Shown: positions 26,490-35,450 of the stretch, one piece after another
Layout of the letters: each line of letters starts with the position of its first letter
Position numbering within the stretch: the stretch's first letter is position 1
Source: Deferribacter thermophilus
GTDB taxonomy: Bacteria; Chrysiogenota; Deferribacteres; Deferribacterales; Deferribacteraceae
Length of the DNA stretch: 64,000 nt
Direction of reading: 5' to 3'
Assembly (NCBI RefSeq): GCF_049472675.1
Contig: NZ_JAPNXM010000001.1
Location: 186,001-250,000 of the forward strand
The notes under the pieces: model-generated
What the model saw: the letters and a program-made list of their open reading frames with translations, nothing else
Databases searched by the model: none
What the model was told of the DNA's origin: nothing
Translations under genes and position numbers: made by a program

Positions 26490-27629
26490 GTGGCTAAAAA
26501 TGTTCAATTTATGATGGGTAATCATGCTGTGGCTGAAGGTGCTTTATATGCTGGTTGCCGTTTTTATGGTGGATATCCAATTACACCTTCATCAGAAGTA
26601 GCTGAAAGAATGGCTGAAAGATTGCCACAAGTTGGTGGTAGATTTATACAGATGGAAGATGAAATTGCAGCAATGGCATCAGTTATTGGTGCTTCACTTG
26701 CTGGTGTTAAAGCTTTAACTGCTACAAGTGGTCCTGGTCTATCATTAAAACAAGAAAATTTAGGTTTTGCATGTTTATGTGAAATACCAGTTGTTATTGT
26801 AGATGTTATGAGGGGTGGCCCTTCTACTGGTATGCCTACAGGTCCTAGCCAGTCTGACATTATGGCTGCAAAATGGGGTACTCATGGAGATCATCCTATA
26901 ATAGCTGTTACACCTGCATCTGTTCAAGAACAGTTTACAGAAACTGTTAGAGCTTTTAACTTGTCTGAAAAATATAGATGCCCTGTTATAGTGTTGACTG
27001 ATGCTATTATAGGTCAAATGATGGAGTCTATTGTAATTCCTGAACCAGGTGAATTAGAAGTGATTGATAGAATAAAAGATCCAGGTGTTCCACCTGAAGA
27101 ATATTTGCCTTATGATATGGAAAAAGATATTAATCCGATGCCACCTTTTGGTGCAGGATATAGATGGCATGTAACTGGCTTACACCATGATGAAACAGGT
27201 TTTCCTACAAATGACCCTGTTCTTCATACAAAAAATACAGTAAGGTTAATAGAAAAATTAAACAAGAATTATGATGATATTGTGAAAGTTGAAGAATTTT
27301 ACACTGATGATGCAGATATCCTTGTTTTTGCAATTGGTGTTAATGCAAGATCTGCTAAGGCTGCAGTTATTGAAGCTAGAGAGAAGGGGATAAAAGCTGG
27401 TTTACTAAGACCACTTACAATATGGCCTTTTCCTGAAAAACACTTAGATAAAATTATTTCTACTAACAATATAAAAGGGATTGTTGTGCCAGAAATGAAT
27501 CTTGGTCAGATGACTCTTGAGGTTGAAAGGGTAGCAAAAGGTCGTTGTGAGGTAGAGGGCTTATATAGCTTGATGCTTGACCCAATATTGCCTTCTGAGA
27601 TTTTAGAGAAAATTAGGAGGTTTGCTTAA
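26490..27629 (+). CDS. korA: 2-oxoglutarate:ferredoxin oxidoreductase, alpha subunit
   Basis: A 379-aa subunit starting with GTG at 26490 (AGGAGG upstream). It has the pyrimidine-binding TPP domain (GNHAVAEGALYAGCRFYGGYP, EDEIAAMASVIGASLAG, TATSGPGLSLKQE) and the C-terminal transketolase-like domain. It oxidatively decarboxylates 2-oxoglutarate to succinyl-CoA with ferredoxin, or runs in reverse in CO2 fixation. Specificity for 2-oxoglutarate is inferred from the sucCD neighbours and the split subunit form. Confidence 0.93.
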   Translation: MAKNVQFMMGNHAVAEGALYAGCRFYGGYPITPSSEVAERMAERLPQVGGRFIQMEDEIAAMASVIGASLAGVKALTATSGPGLSLKQENLGFACLCEIPVVIVDVMRGGPSTGMPTGPSQSDIMAAKWGTHGDHPIIAVTPASVQEQFTETVRAFNLSEKYRCPVIVLTDAIIGQMMESIVIPEPGELEVIDRIKDPGVPPEEYLPYDMEKDINPMPPFGAGYRWHVTGLHHDETGFPTNDPVLHTKNTVRLIEKLNKNYDDIVKVEEFYTDDADILVFAIGVNARSAKAAVIEAREKGIKAGLLRPLTIWPFPEKHLDKIISTNNIKGIVVPEMNLGQMTLEVERVAKGRCEVEGLYSLMLDPILPSEILEKIRRFA

Positions 27630-28445
27630 ATGGCTTACGATTACAGTAGATACTTAAGAAATGAGAAATTTCCGCATATATGGTGTCCTGGCTGTACCTA
27701 TGGTATAGTTTTAAAGTCTTTTATCAGAGCAATTGATGGCCTTGGCTGGGATAAAAATGAAATAGTAGTTACATCAGGTATTGGGTGCGCTAGTAGATTA
27801 CCAGGATATGTAGATTTTAACACACTTCATACCACCCATGGTAGATCTATTGCATTTGCAACAGGTGTTAAATTGGCTAATCCAAATTTAAAAGTTATCG
27901 CACTTGGTGGCGATGGTGATATGACTGCTATTGGTGGTAACCACTTTATCCATGCATGTCGTAGGAATTTAGATATTACTATTTTGGTATTTAACAACAA
28001 TATTTATGGTATGACAGGTGCTCAATATTCACCTACAACTCCAAAAGGTGCTTGGGCTACAACTGCTCCTTATGGTATGCCAGAAAATAATTTTGATGTT
28101 GTAAATCTTGCAATTGGTTCTGGTGCTACCTTTGTAGCAAGATCTACAGCTTATCATACCACTCATTGTGAAAAAATGATTAAAGAAGCGTTGTTGCATA
28201 AAGGTACTAGTGTTGTAGAAATTATAAATGCTTGTCCAACTGGTTATGGTAGAAAGAATAAATTTAAAACTCCAACTTCAATGCTATTGTGGATGAAAGA
28301 TAATGCTGTTCAAAAGGCAAAAGCTGATAGAATGAGCCCAGAAGAGTTAGTTGATAAGTTTGTAATTGGTGTATTGCATAAAGAGGAAAAACCAGAATAT
28401 GTAGAAACTTATGATGCTACTGTTGGATTAAAAAAAGGAGAGTAA
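27630..28445 (+). CDS. korB: 2-oxoglutarate:ferredoxin oxidoreductase, beta subunit
   Basis: A 271-aa TPP-pyrophosphate-binding subunit. WCPGCTYG near the N-terminus and GGDGDMTAIGGNHFIHACRRN with NNNIYGMTGAQ form the TPP/Mg site (GDG...N). Its ATG directly abuts the korA stop. Cys residues of WCPGC and a later Cys in VTSGIGCASR fit a 4Fe-4S cluster. Confidence 0.94.
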   Translation: MAYDYSRYLRNEKFPHIWCPGCTYGIVLKSFIRAIDGLGWDKNEIVVTSGIGCASRLPGYVDFNTLHTTHGRSIAFATGVKLANPNLKVIALGGDGDMTAIGGNHFIHACRRNLDITILVFNNNIYGMTGAQYSPTTPKGAWATTAPYGMPENNFDVVNLAIGSGATFVARSTAYHTTHCEKMIKEALLHKGTSVVEIINACPTGYGRKNKFKTPTSMLLWMKDNAVQKAKADRMSPEELVDKFVIGVLHKEEKPEYVETYDATVGLKKGE

Positions 28446-28447
28446 CA

Positions 28448-28987
28448 ATGGCAAGGGTAGATGTTAGATTAAGCGGATCCGGTGGACAAGGTATGATTAC
28501 TTCTGGTGCAATCCTTGGGGTTGCAGCAGTTTACGATGGTAAAAATGCAGTACAAACAAAGTCTTATGGCCCAGAGGCAAGAGGCGGTGCTGCAAGATCT
28601 GAAGTGGTTATTAGTGATGAGGAAATTACTTATGTAAAAGTAATTGATGCAGACATTTTAGTAGCTTTGACACAAGAAGCTGCTGATAAGTTTTCATCTG
28701 CAGTAAAAGATGGCGGCATTGTTATCGTTGATAGCTTGATGGTAAAAAACCCACCAAGTGGTAATTTTAAGCTTTACTCACTACCTATCATTAAAACTGC
28801 TGCTGAGAAAGTTGGTAAATCTCTTGTTGCTAACATTGTTACATTAGGTGTTTTAAATGAAATTGCGGAGGTAGTGTCTTTTGAGTCTTTAGAAAAGGCA
28901 GTGTTGAGTAAAGTACCAAAGGGCACTGAAGAGTTAAATAAAAAAGCACTTGCAGCTGGTAGAGAGATTGCAAAAGAAGTTTTATAA
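28448..28987 (+). CDS. korC: 2-oxoglutarate:ferredoxin oxidoreductase, gamma subunit
   Basis: A 179-aa gamma subunit: SGSGGQGMITSGAILG at the N-terminus, then TKSYGPEARGGAARSEVVIS, the hallmarks of this family. It completes the four-subunit enzyme. It lies 2 bp after korB and is followed by a hairpin terminator. Confidence 0.93.
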   Translation: MARVDVRLSGSGGQGMITSGAILGVAAVYDGKNAVQTKSYGPEARGGAARSEVVISDEEITYVKVIDADILVALTQEAADKFSSAVKDGGIVIVDSLMVKNPPSGNFKLYSLPIIKTAAEKVGKSLVANIVTLGVLNEIAEVVSFESLEKAVLSKVPKGTEELNKKALAAGREIAKEVL

Positions 28988-28990
28988 TTA

Positions 28991-29020
28991 GATAGGGGGA
29001 GGTTTCTCCCTATCTTTCTT
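28991..29020 (+). terminator. Terminator of the sucCD-kor operon
   Basis: GATAG(GG)GGAG pairs with CTCCCTATC around GTTT, with a GG bulge, and is followed by TTTCTTT. Confidence 0.75.
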
Positions 29021-29039
29021 TACTTTTGAGGGGACATTA

Positions 29040-29357
29040 ATGGATATAAAAAACACGAAAGAATATAAAAAATGTGTGTTTTTAGCCTCAAAAAGAGCGA
29101 TGCTTGAAAATGAGCTTTTATTAAGAGAGTTTGTAAAAGAATTTGTACCTTCACATTATGATTTAGAGACATTAGGTGAGTTTAATATCTTTTTAGAAAA
29201 AATATTCGATAATGATTTGTTTGATATTATTTTCGGTATTAAACCTTATAGTTATTATGCAGATAAGTATCCCGAAAAGTTTTTAAAAGATATTCAAGAA
29301 TTTGCTTTTGAAAAAAATAGAATTTCTGAGATACGCAACAAAAGTAAAAAACAATAA
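29040..29357 (+). CDS. Possible SdhE-type flavinylation factor (short helical protein)
   Basis: A 105-aa, all-helical, charged protein. KRAMLENELLLREFVKEF followed by a FNIFLEKIFDNDLFDIIFG segment resembles the SdhE family (basic residue, xxxE, LLL, then a D-rich helix), which helps attach FAD to succinate dehydrogenase or fumarate reductase. The canonical RGxxE is KRAMLE here, so the match is imperfect. GAGGGG lies before the ATG. Location directly after the TCA block fits, but no sdh/frd genes are in the window. Confidence 0.5.
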   Translation: MDIKNTKEYKKCVFLASKRAMLENELLLREFVKEFVPSHYDLETLGEFNIFLEKIFDNDLFDIIFGIKPYSYYADKYPEKFLKDIQEFAFEKNRISEIRNKSKKQ

Positions 29358-29361
29358 TTTT

Positions 29362-30210
29362 TTATCTATTTTTTATTGATTCATAAGTAAATAGTATTAC
29401 TGCTAACCATATTATCAGAAAACTTAAAAAATACATTAGGGAAAAACTTTCTTTATAGTAAAAAAGTCCAATTAAGAACATAAGTGTTGGGCCTATATAC
29501 TGTAACATTCCAACGGTAGATAAAGGTAATTCTCTAATGCTATAAACATAAAGTAGCAAAGGGGTAGCTGTAACAACTCCACTAAATAATAATAAAAATG
29601 AGATTGTTGATGAGATTGTGATGAGATTTGAACCATAAATAAAGATATATGTTGCAAAAGGGATTGATAATAGAAAAGATTCAACGGTGAGACCATCAAT
29701 GGAAGAAAGTTTAGATTTTTTTCTGAATACTGAATACATGCTAAAAGAGAATGCTAAGCCAATTGCAATAAATGGAATTATTTTAAGAGATACAATAATA
29801 TTTAAAACCGATAATGTAGCTAATATAATTGATATTTTTTGAATGTTGGAAAATTGTTCTTTAAATATGAGCCCTCCTAAGAAAACGCTAACAAGAGGGG
29901 TGAGGTAATACCCAAGACTGCATTCTATGATATGATTATTGACAACTCCCCACACATAAATCAACCAGTTTGATGCTAAAAATATGGAACTTATGACATG
30001 TTTTTTTAAAGTAATTATATTAAACAATTTTTTTAATGTGTTTCTATTTGTGAAAAAATGATAAAATACTAAAAGAATGAATGTCATAACTATTCTATAA
30101 GCTAACACTTCAAGGGCGTTAATCTCTTTTAATGCTTTCCAATAGAAAGGTAAAAATCCCCAAATAAGAAAAGCTGCAACAGCGGCTAAAAAAGGTCTCA
30201 GTAAGTTCAT
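29362..30210 (-). CDS. RarD-type EamA/DMT permease
   Basis: A 282-aa inner-membrane protein with about ten hydrophobic segments in two EamA halves. The start (RPFLAAVAAFLIWGFLPFYWKAL) and VVNNHIIECSLGYYLTPLVSVFLG are typical of RarD proteins. Substrates of the family are mostly unknown. It is convergent with the gene ending at 29357 (4-bp gap) and divergent from hutC. Confidence 0.85.
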   Translation of the reverse strand: MNLLRPFLAAVAAFLIWGFLPFYWKALKEINALEVLAYRIVMTFILLVFYHFFTNRNTLKKLFNIITLKKHVISSIFLASNWLIYVWGVVNNHIIECSLGYYLTPLVSVFLGGLIFKEQFSNIQKISIILATLSVLNIIVSLKIIPFIAIGLAFSFSMYSVFRKKSKLSSIDGLTVESFLLSIPFATYIFIYGSNLITISSTISFLLLFSGVVTATPLLLYVYSIRELPLSTVGMLQYIGPTLMFLIGLFYYKESFSLMYFLSFLIIWLAVILFTYESIKNR

Positions 30211-30257
30211 TGCTGAATAATATTTAATTATTTGTTAAAGTCAAGAAAATAATACGC

Positions 30258-30286
30258 TTGACTAATTATGTATATAGTTGTATATA
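30258..30286 (+). promoter_or_regulatory. hut operon promoter
   Basis: TTGACT (30258-30263), 17 bp, TATATA (30281-30286), about 55 bp before hutC. Confidence 0.75.
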
Positions 30287-30289
30287 CAA
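30278..30289. promoter_or_regulatory. Probable HutC operator
   Basis: TTGTATATACAA is a perfect 12-bp palindrome covering the -10 box. It resembles known HutC sites, which centre on TTGTAT...ACAA. It sits ahead of hutC itself, so it would give autorepression and histidine/urocanate-responsive control. Confidence 0.7.
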
Positions 30290-30345
30290 TAACCTTTTAA
30301 AATATTAATATCTATTTTTATTGAAAGAATTTAGAAAGGTGAATT

Positions 30346-31092
30346 ATGAATGATGTGATAGCACCAAGCTATGTTCAGATAAAGAATTTTATACTTAATA
30401 AAATTCATTCAAATGAGTGGAAGCCTGGTTTTAAGATCCCCTCTGAAAACGACCTTGCAAAAATGTTTAATGTAAGCAGGATGACTGTAAATAGAGCTGT
30501 TAGAGAATTGACATCAGAAAATATTTTAAAAAGGGTCCAGGGGAAAGGGACTTATGTAGCTTATGAAAGTAATGTGGCTGAGATGCTTGAAATTAGAGGA
30601 GTGATTGATGAAATCGAGAAAATGGGCAAAAAGCATAGCTTAGAGGTTATAGATGTAGAGGTTACTATTGCAGAAGGTGAAATAGTAAAGTTAATGGGTC
30701 TTAATAGTGGTGATAAAGTTTATAAATCAGTGTTCTTGCATTTTGCAGATAATGAACCATTTCAGATAGAGATACGATATGTAAATCCAAAAATTGTTCC
30801 TGATTATCTCAATGTAGATTTTACAAAAGAGACAGCTCACCAGTACTTAATGAGAACCACTGCTTTAACAGAAGCTGAGCATATTGTTGAAGCGATTATG
30901 CCAGATAGGATGATTTGTGAATTGCTTAAAATTAGCAAAAACACACCATGTTTGCAGTTGTCAAGAAGGACATGGCTTGGAAATGATGTTGTTACTTATG
31001 TAAAATTTATAGCTCCTGGTGATAAATACAAGATAGGAACACGTTTTAGATATGCTAAAGATGGTTCTACAAAAAGGGAGTCAATATATTGA
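30346..31092 (+). CDS. hutC: GntR/HutC-family repressor of histidine utilisation
   Basis: A 248-aa regulator. The N-terminal GntR winged helix (residues about 5-75) includes IPSENDLAKMFNVSRMTVNRAVREL and QGKGTYVA. The rest is a UTRA ligand domain (PFQIEIRYVNP, LKISKNTPCLQLSRRTW). HutC proteins leave DNA when urocanate binds. It is the first gene of the hut operon, with an autoregulatory-looking operator. A palindromic repeat element separates it from hutH. Confidence 0.9.
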   Translation: MNDVIAPSYVQIKNFILNKIHSNEWKPGFKIPSENDLAKMFNVSRMTVNRAVRELTSENILKRVQGKGTYVAYESNVAEMLEIRGVIDEIEKMGKKHSLEVIDVEVTIAEGEIVKLMGLNSGDKVYKSVFLHFADNEPFQIEIRYVNPKIVPDYLNVDFTKETAHQYLMRTTALTEAEHIVEAIMPDRMICELLKISKNTPCLQLSRRTWLGNDVVTYVKFIAPGDKYKIGTRFRYAKDGSTKRESIY

Positions 31093-31126
31093 GAGCGTTG
31101 CACAGTGTTAGCAGCTTTAAATCTTT

Positions 31127-31201
31127 AGATTGTTTCGCTAATGCTCGCAATGACAGTATTTTAGGGTCATTGCGAGGTATCAAAAGTTGCCGAAGCAATC
31201 T
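31127..31201. repeat. Palindromic dispersed-type repeat between hutC and hutH
   Basis: The outer arms AGATTGTTTCG / CGAAGCAATCT (10 of 11 paired) flank perfect inner arms CTCGCAATGAC (31144-31154) / GTCATTGCGAG (31166-31176). GTCATTGCGAG...GAAGCAATCT elements are dispersed in many bacterial genomes. This copy sits in the 187-bp gap between hutC and hutH. Confidence 0.8.
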
Positions 31202-31279
31202 TATAAAAATTGGTCATTACAATGTGTTAGACTTTTGGGCAACAATTTCATATTAAATACAAAAGGAGAGAGGGAATTG

Positions 31280-32845
31280 ATGAAAAGCTTTTTATTAGGA
31301 AAAGATAGACTGAGTGCTAAAAAAATTTTAGATATTTTGAATAAAAAATTAAAACCTATTTTGGATGAAGAAACATATCAAAAAGTTAATCACTCTTATC
31401 ATGAAACACAAAAAGTGGCAAAGGGTGAAAAACCTGTATATGGTATAAATACTGGCTTTGGGCCACTTTGTTCTACAAAGATTTCTGCGGATGATACAAT
31501 AAAGCTTCAATATAATCTTTTAAAAAGTCATAGCGCTGGGGTTGGTAGTTTTCTTGATGATGACATAGTAAAAACAATGATCATCATTAAAGCTCATGCT
31601 TTATCTTTTGGTTATTCGGGAGTTCAACCTAAAACAGTTGAGCGAATGCTTTGGTTTTTAGAAAATGATATTATACCGCTTGTGCCTGAGCAGGGGTCAG
31701 TAGGTGCATCCGGTGATCTTGCACCACTTGCGCATCTGTTTTTGCCTCTGATAGGTTATGGTTATGTGAAATACAAAGGTGAGATTTTTGAAACTGGAGA
31801 GTTGTTGCAAAAACTTGGTATCGACCCTATCGAACTTGGAGCAAAAGAGGGGTTGGCGTTGATAAATGGGACTCAGTTTATGTCATCTTTTGGAGTTTTG
31901 TCGCTGGTAAGAATGAAAAATATCCTAGAAAATGCCGACATTATAGGTGCTATGACTCTTGAGGCATTGATGGGATCTCTTAGACCGTTTGATGAAAGGT
32001 TGCATAGGTTAAGAGAGTATAAAGGTGCTTTGTATGTGGCGCACAAATTTAGAACTCTTTTAAAAGGATCAGAAATATTAAAATCACATGAAAATTGTGA
32101 AAGAGTTCAGGATCCATATTCATTAAGATGTATCCCTCAAGTTCATGGAGCTACCTGGAATACATTTTTGCATTTTAAAGAGATTGTTCATACAGAGATT
32201 AATTCTGTCACTGATAATCCAATAATATTTTCTAGTGAAGATATCATAAGCGGTGGTAATTTTCATGGGCAACCGATTGCTTTACCTTTAGATTATGCTG
32301 CTTTTTCAATGAGTGAAATCGGCAATATTTCTGATAGGCGGACATATCTACTTTTAGAAGGGAATGTGGGACTACCTAAACTTTTGATGAAAAATACAGG
32401 TATAAACTCTGGTTTTATGATACCACAATACACTTCTGCCGCTTTGGCAAGTGAAAATAAATCTCTTTGTTTCCCAGCAAGTGCAGACAGCATCCCAACC
32501 TCATTAGGGCAGGAAGATCATGTGAGTATGGGTTCTATAAGCGCAAGGAAACTTTACAAAATTTTAGATAATTTAGAAAAAATATTAGCTGTTGAGCTTG
32601 TTTGTGCTGCTCAGGCATTTGATTTTAGAAGACCATTAAGGTCTGGGATAGTTTTAGAAGAGTGCCATAAAGTAGTAAGAGAATATATTGATCATGCAGA
32701 TGAAGATAGAATCTTTTCAAACGATCTTAAAAAAGGTGTGGAAATTATTAAGAGCGGCGAGATGGTAAAAGCTGCTGAATCGATAGCAAAATCAAAAAAT
32801 ATAGATTTATATGGAGGTTATTATGAACTTTTCGGAATTCATTAA
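31280..32845 (+). CDS. hutH: Histidine ammonia-lyase
   Basis: A 521-aa enzyme converting L-histidine to trans-urocanate and ammonia, the first step of Hut. The MIO cofactor triad Ala-Ser-Gly lies in GSVGASGDLAPLAHLFLPL (ASG at about 143-145); YGINTGFG near residue 55 supplies the active-site Tyr. Other conserved stretches are DNPIIF and QEDHVSMGS. The ATG at 31280 follows GGAGAGAGGG; an upstream in-frame start at 31187 lies in the repeat and is rejected. Its end overlaps hutU by 23 bp. Confidence 0.97.
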   Translation: MKSFLLGKDRLSAKKILDILNKKLKPILDEETYQKVNHSYHETQKVAKGEKPVYGINTGFGPLCSTKISADDTIKLQYNLLKSHSAGVGSFLDDDIVKTMIIIKAHALSFGYSGVQPKTVERMLWFLENDIIPLVPEQGSVGASGDLAPLAHLFLPLIGYGYVKYKGEIFETGELLQKLGIDPIELGAKEGLALINGTQFMSSFGVLSLVRMKNILENADIIGAMTLEALMGSLRPFDERLHRLREYKGALYVAHKFRTLLKGSEILKSHENCERVQDPYSLRCIPQVHGATWNTFLHFKEIVHTEINSVTDNPIIFSSEDIISGGNFHGQPIALPLDYAAFSMSEIGNISDRRTYLLLEGNVGLPKLLMKNTGINSGFMIPQYTSAALASENKSLCFPASADSIPTSLGQEDHVSMGSISARKLYKILDNLEKILAVELVCAAQAFDFRRPLRSGIVLEECHKVVREYIDHADEDRIFSNDLKKGVEIIKSGEMVKAAESIAKSKNIDLYGGYYELFGIH

Positions 32846-34502
32846 AAAATATGCCAATCATCCAGAGTATAAAGCCCCTAGGGGAAATGTGCTTCATGCT
32901 AGATCTTGGCAGACTGAAGCTCCTTTGAGGATGCTTCTAAATAATCTTGATAGAGAAGTTGCAGAAGATCCAGCAAATTTAATAGTTTATGGTGGCACAG
33001 GTCAGGCAGCAAGAAATCCTGAGACTTTGAAAAAGATTGTAGAGATTCTTTTAACTATGGACAATGAGCATAGTCTTCTTGTTCAATCAGGTAAACCTGT
33101 TGGAATTGTGAGGACTCATGAGGAAGCTCCCAGGGTTTTAATAGCAAACAGCAATCTTGTGCCAAAATGGGCAGATTGGGATTATTTTAACCAGTTAAAA
33201 GAAAGAGGGCTTATTATGTATGGGCAGATGACAGCTGGTAGCTGGATTTACATCGGTTCTCAGGGGATTTTACAGGGTACTTATGAAACATTTGTTGCCT
33301 GTGGTAAAAAGTATTTTAATGGCGATTTGAGTGGTAAGCTTCTTGTTACTGGTGGATTGGGCGGTATGGGTGGTGCTCAACCATTGGCTGCGACTTTGGC
33401 TGGTGCAACTTTCTTAGGTGTTGATGTGGATCCCGAAAGAATCAAAAAAAGATTGGATACTAAATACTTAGATATAATGACTTATTCTTACGAAGAGGCT
33501 ATAAATATCGTACTCAAAGCTAAAGAGGAGAAAAAAGCCATATCTGTTGGACTTGTAGGGAATGCTGCTGATGTTTTAGAAAAATTACTTGCAGATGGTA
33601 TTATACCAGACATTGTTACAGATCAAACTTCTGCTCATGACCCTGTAAATGGATATGTTCCATCAGGCCTTTCATTAGAAGAGGCTTTTGAATTGAGGAA
33701 AAAGGATCCGAAAAAATATAGAGATTTAGCAATAAAAACAATTGCAAGGCATGTAAGGGCAATGCTTGAGATGCAAAAAAGGGGTAGTGTAGTTTTTGAT
33801 TATGGAAATAATATAAGAGAGTTTGCAAAAGAGGGTGGTGTAGAAAATGCTTTTGATTTCAATGGGTTTGTTCCAGAGTTTATAAGACCATTATTTTGCG
33901 AAGGGAAGGGGCCTTTTAGATGGGCTGCACTTTCAGGAGATCCTGAGGATATTTATGAAACCGATAGAGCTTTAATGGAGGCATTTCCTGAAAATAAACA
34001 TATGATTCACTGGCTACAGGAGGCAGAGAAGAAGGTGGCTTTTCAGGGGTTACCAAGTAGAATATGTTGGTTAGGGCTTGGTGAGCGTGAAAAAGCTGGT
34101 TTGATATTCAATGAGCTTGTAAAAAGTGGTAGAGTAAAGGCTCCAATTGTGATTGGTAGAGATCATTTAGATTGTGGCTCAGTCGCTTCACCTAATAGAG
34201 AAACAGAAGGGATGAAGGATGGTAGTGATGCAATTTCAGACTGGCCACTACTCAATCTTATGGCTAATACTGCTGGGGGTGCCACTTGGGTTTCTTTCCA
34301 TCATGGTGGTGGTGTAGGAATAGGGTATTCACAGCATGCTGGAATGGTAATTCTTGTGGATGGTACTGAAAGGGCAGAGCGCTGTATTAGAAGAGTGCTT
34401 TTTAATGACCCTGCACTTGGTATTTATAGGCATGCTGATGCTGGTTATGAAGAAGCTATCGAAGTGGGCAATAAATTTGGAATTTTAGATTGGAGAAAAT
34501 AA
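32823..34502 (+). CDS. hutU: Urocanate hydratase
   Basis: A 559-aa NAD-dependent enzyme converting urocanate to imidazolonepropionate. NAD contacts are in VTGGLGGMGGAQPLAATLAG. The catalytic Cys is in GRDHLDCGSVASPNRET, and GGATWVSFHHGGGVGIGYS is diagnostic. The ATG at 32823 follows GGAGG within the hutH 3' end, giving translational coupling. Full length for the family. Confidence 0.97.
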   Translation: MNFSEFIKKYANHPEYKAPRGNVLHARSWQTEAPLRMLLNNLDREVAEDPANLIVYGGTGQAARNPETLKKIVEILLTMDNEHSLLVQSGKPVGIVRTHEEAPRVLIANSNLVPKWADWDYFNQLKERGLIMYGQMTAGSWIYIGSQGILQGTYETFVACGKKYFNGDLSGKLLVTGGLGGMGGAQPLAATLAGATFLGVDVDPERIKKRLDTKYLDIMTYSYEEAINIVLKAKEEKKAISVGLVGNAADVLEKLLADGIIPDIVTDQTSAHDPVNGYVPSGLSLEEAFELRKKDPKKYRDLAIKTIARHVRAMLEMQKRGSVVFDYGNNIREFAKEGGVENAFDFNGFVPEFIRPLFCEGKGPFRWAALSGDPEDIYETDRALMEAFPENKHMIHWLQEAEKKVAFQGLPSRICWLGLGEREKAGLIFNELVKSGRVKAPIVIGRDHLDCGSVASPNRETEGMKDGSDAISDWPLLNLMANTAGGATWVSFHHGGGVGIGYSQHAGMVILVDGTERAERCIRRVLFNDPALGIYRHADAGYEEAIEVGNKFGILDWRK

Positions 34503-34508
34503 AATACT

Positions 34509-35450
34509 ATGTGTGAGTACAAAAGTAATACTTTTAAATGGTCTGGAAGGGTTGACTCTACAAATGAAAAATTGGCTTTTAGATGGCATCAGGTAGTAAA
34601 GCAGATTGACTTAAAAAAAGATAGCTTTGAGTTTGAAGATTCGGTTGTTTTGCTGGGATTTTGTTCTGATGAAGGGGTGAAAAGAAATAAAGGTAGAATT
34701 GGTGCTAAAAATGCTCCTGGTGAGGTCAGAAAATATCTGGCCTCACTCCCTTGGCATTGGGATAATCTAAAGTTGTATGATGCTGGAGATGTTATTGTAA
34801 ATGATGATTTAGAAAGTGGACAAAAATTACTTGGTGAATTGGTTAAAATTATAAAAGATAAAAAAGGTTTTCCTGTTATTATCGGTGGTGGGCATGAAGT
34901 TGCCTATGGAACATTTTTGGGGATAAAAGATTATAACATTTCAATTGTGAATTTTGATGCACATTTTGATAATAGGCCATATGATGATTCTCCATCGTCT
35001 GGGACAATGTTTGCTCAGATTGCTGATGAATTAAAAGAAAATTATAAATATTTTTGTCTTGGGATTCAAAAATCGGGTAATACAAGGCAACTTTTTGAAA
35101 GGAATGAAAGATTTGGTGGTAAATTTTTACTCGCATATGAAGTAAAAAATAGGAATTTTACTGATGAAATAAGAAATTATTTAGAAAATGCAGATTATAT
35201 TTATACAACTGTTTGTATGGATGTCTTTTCATCTGATATTGCATGTGGGGTAAGTGCACCCACACCTTTTGGCATTTCTCCAGAGGACTTTTTATTTTTT
35301 GCAGAAAAGATTATTGAAACAGGTAAATTGACTGCATTTGATATAGCAGAAATTAATCCAGAATATGATATTGATGGAAGGACTGCAAGACTAGGGGCTA
35401 ACATTATTTTTTATGTAATAGATGCTATTTCGAGGTGGGGTTACAGATGA
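34509..35450 (+). CDS. hutG: Formimidoylglutamase
   Basis: A 313-aa arginase-family metalloenzyme. Mn ligands appear in GGGHEVAYG, NFDAHFDNRP and TVCMDVFSSD. It cleaves N-formimino-L-glutamate to glutamate and formamide, the one-step branch of Hut; formimidoylglutamase is preferred over agmatinase or arginase because it lies between hutU and hutI. It overlaps hutI as ATGA. Confidence 0.93.
   Translation: MCEYKSNTFKWSGRVDSTNEKLAFRWHQVVKQIDLKKDSFEFEDSVVLLGFCSDEGVKRNKGRIGAKNAPGEVRKYLASLPWHWDNLKLYDAGDVIVNDDLESGQKLLGELVKIIKDKKGFPVIIGGGHEVAYGTFLGIKDYNISIVNFDAHFDNRPYDDSPSSGTMFAQIADELKENYKYFCLGIQKSGNTRQLFERNERFGGKFLLAYEVKNRNFTDEIRNYLENADYIYTTVCMDVFSSDIACGVSAPTPFGISPEDFLFFAEKIIETGKLTAFDIAEINPEYDIDGRTARLGANIIFYVIDAISRWGYR

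Noticed and set aside
26564..26860. Minus-strand frame of 98 codons
   Set aside because: It is wholly antisense to korA, whose motifs are intact.
31187..31279. Longer N-terminus for HutH
   Set aside because: It begins in the palindromic repeat and lacks a ribosome site, while 31280 has one and matches the family start.
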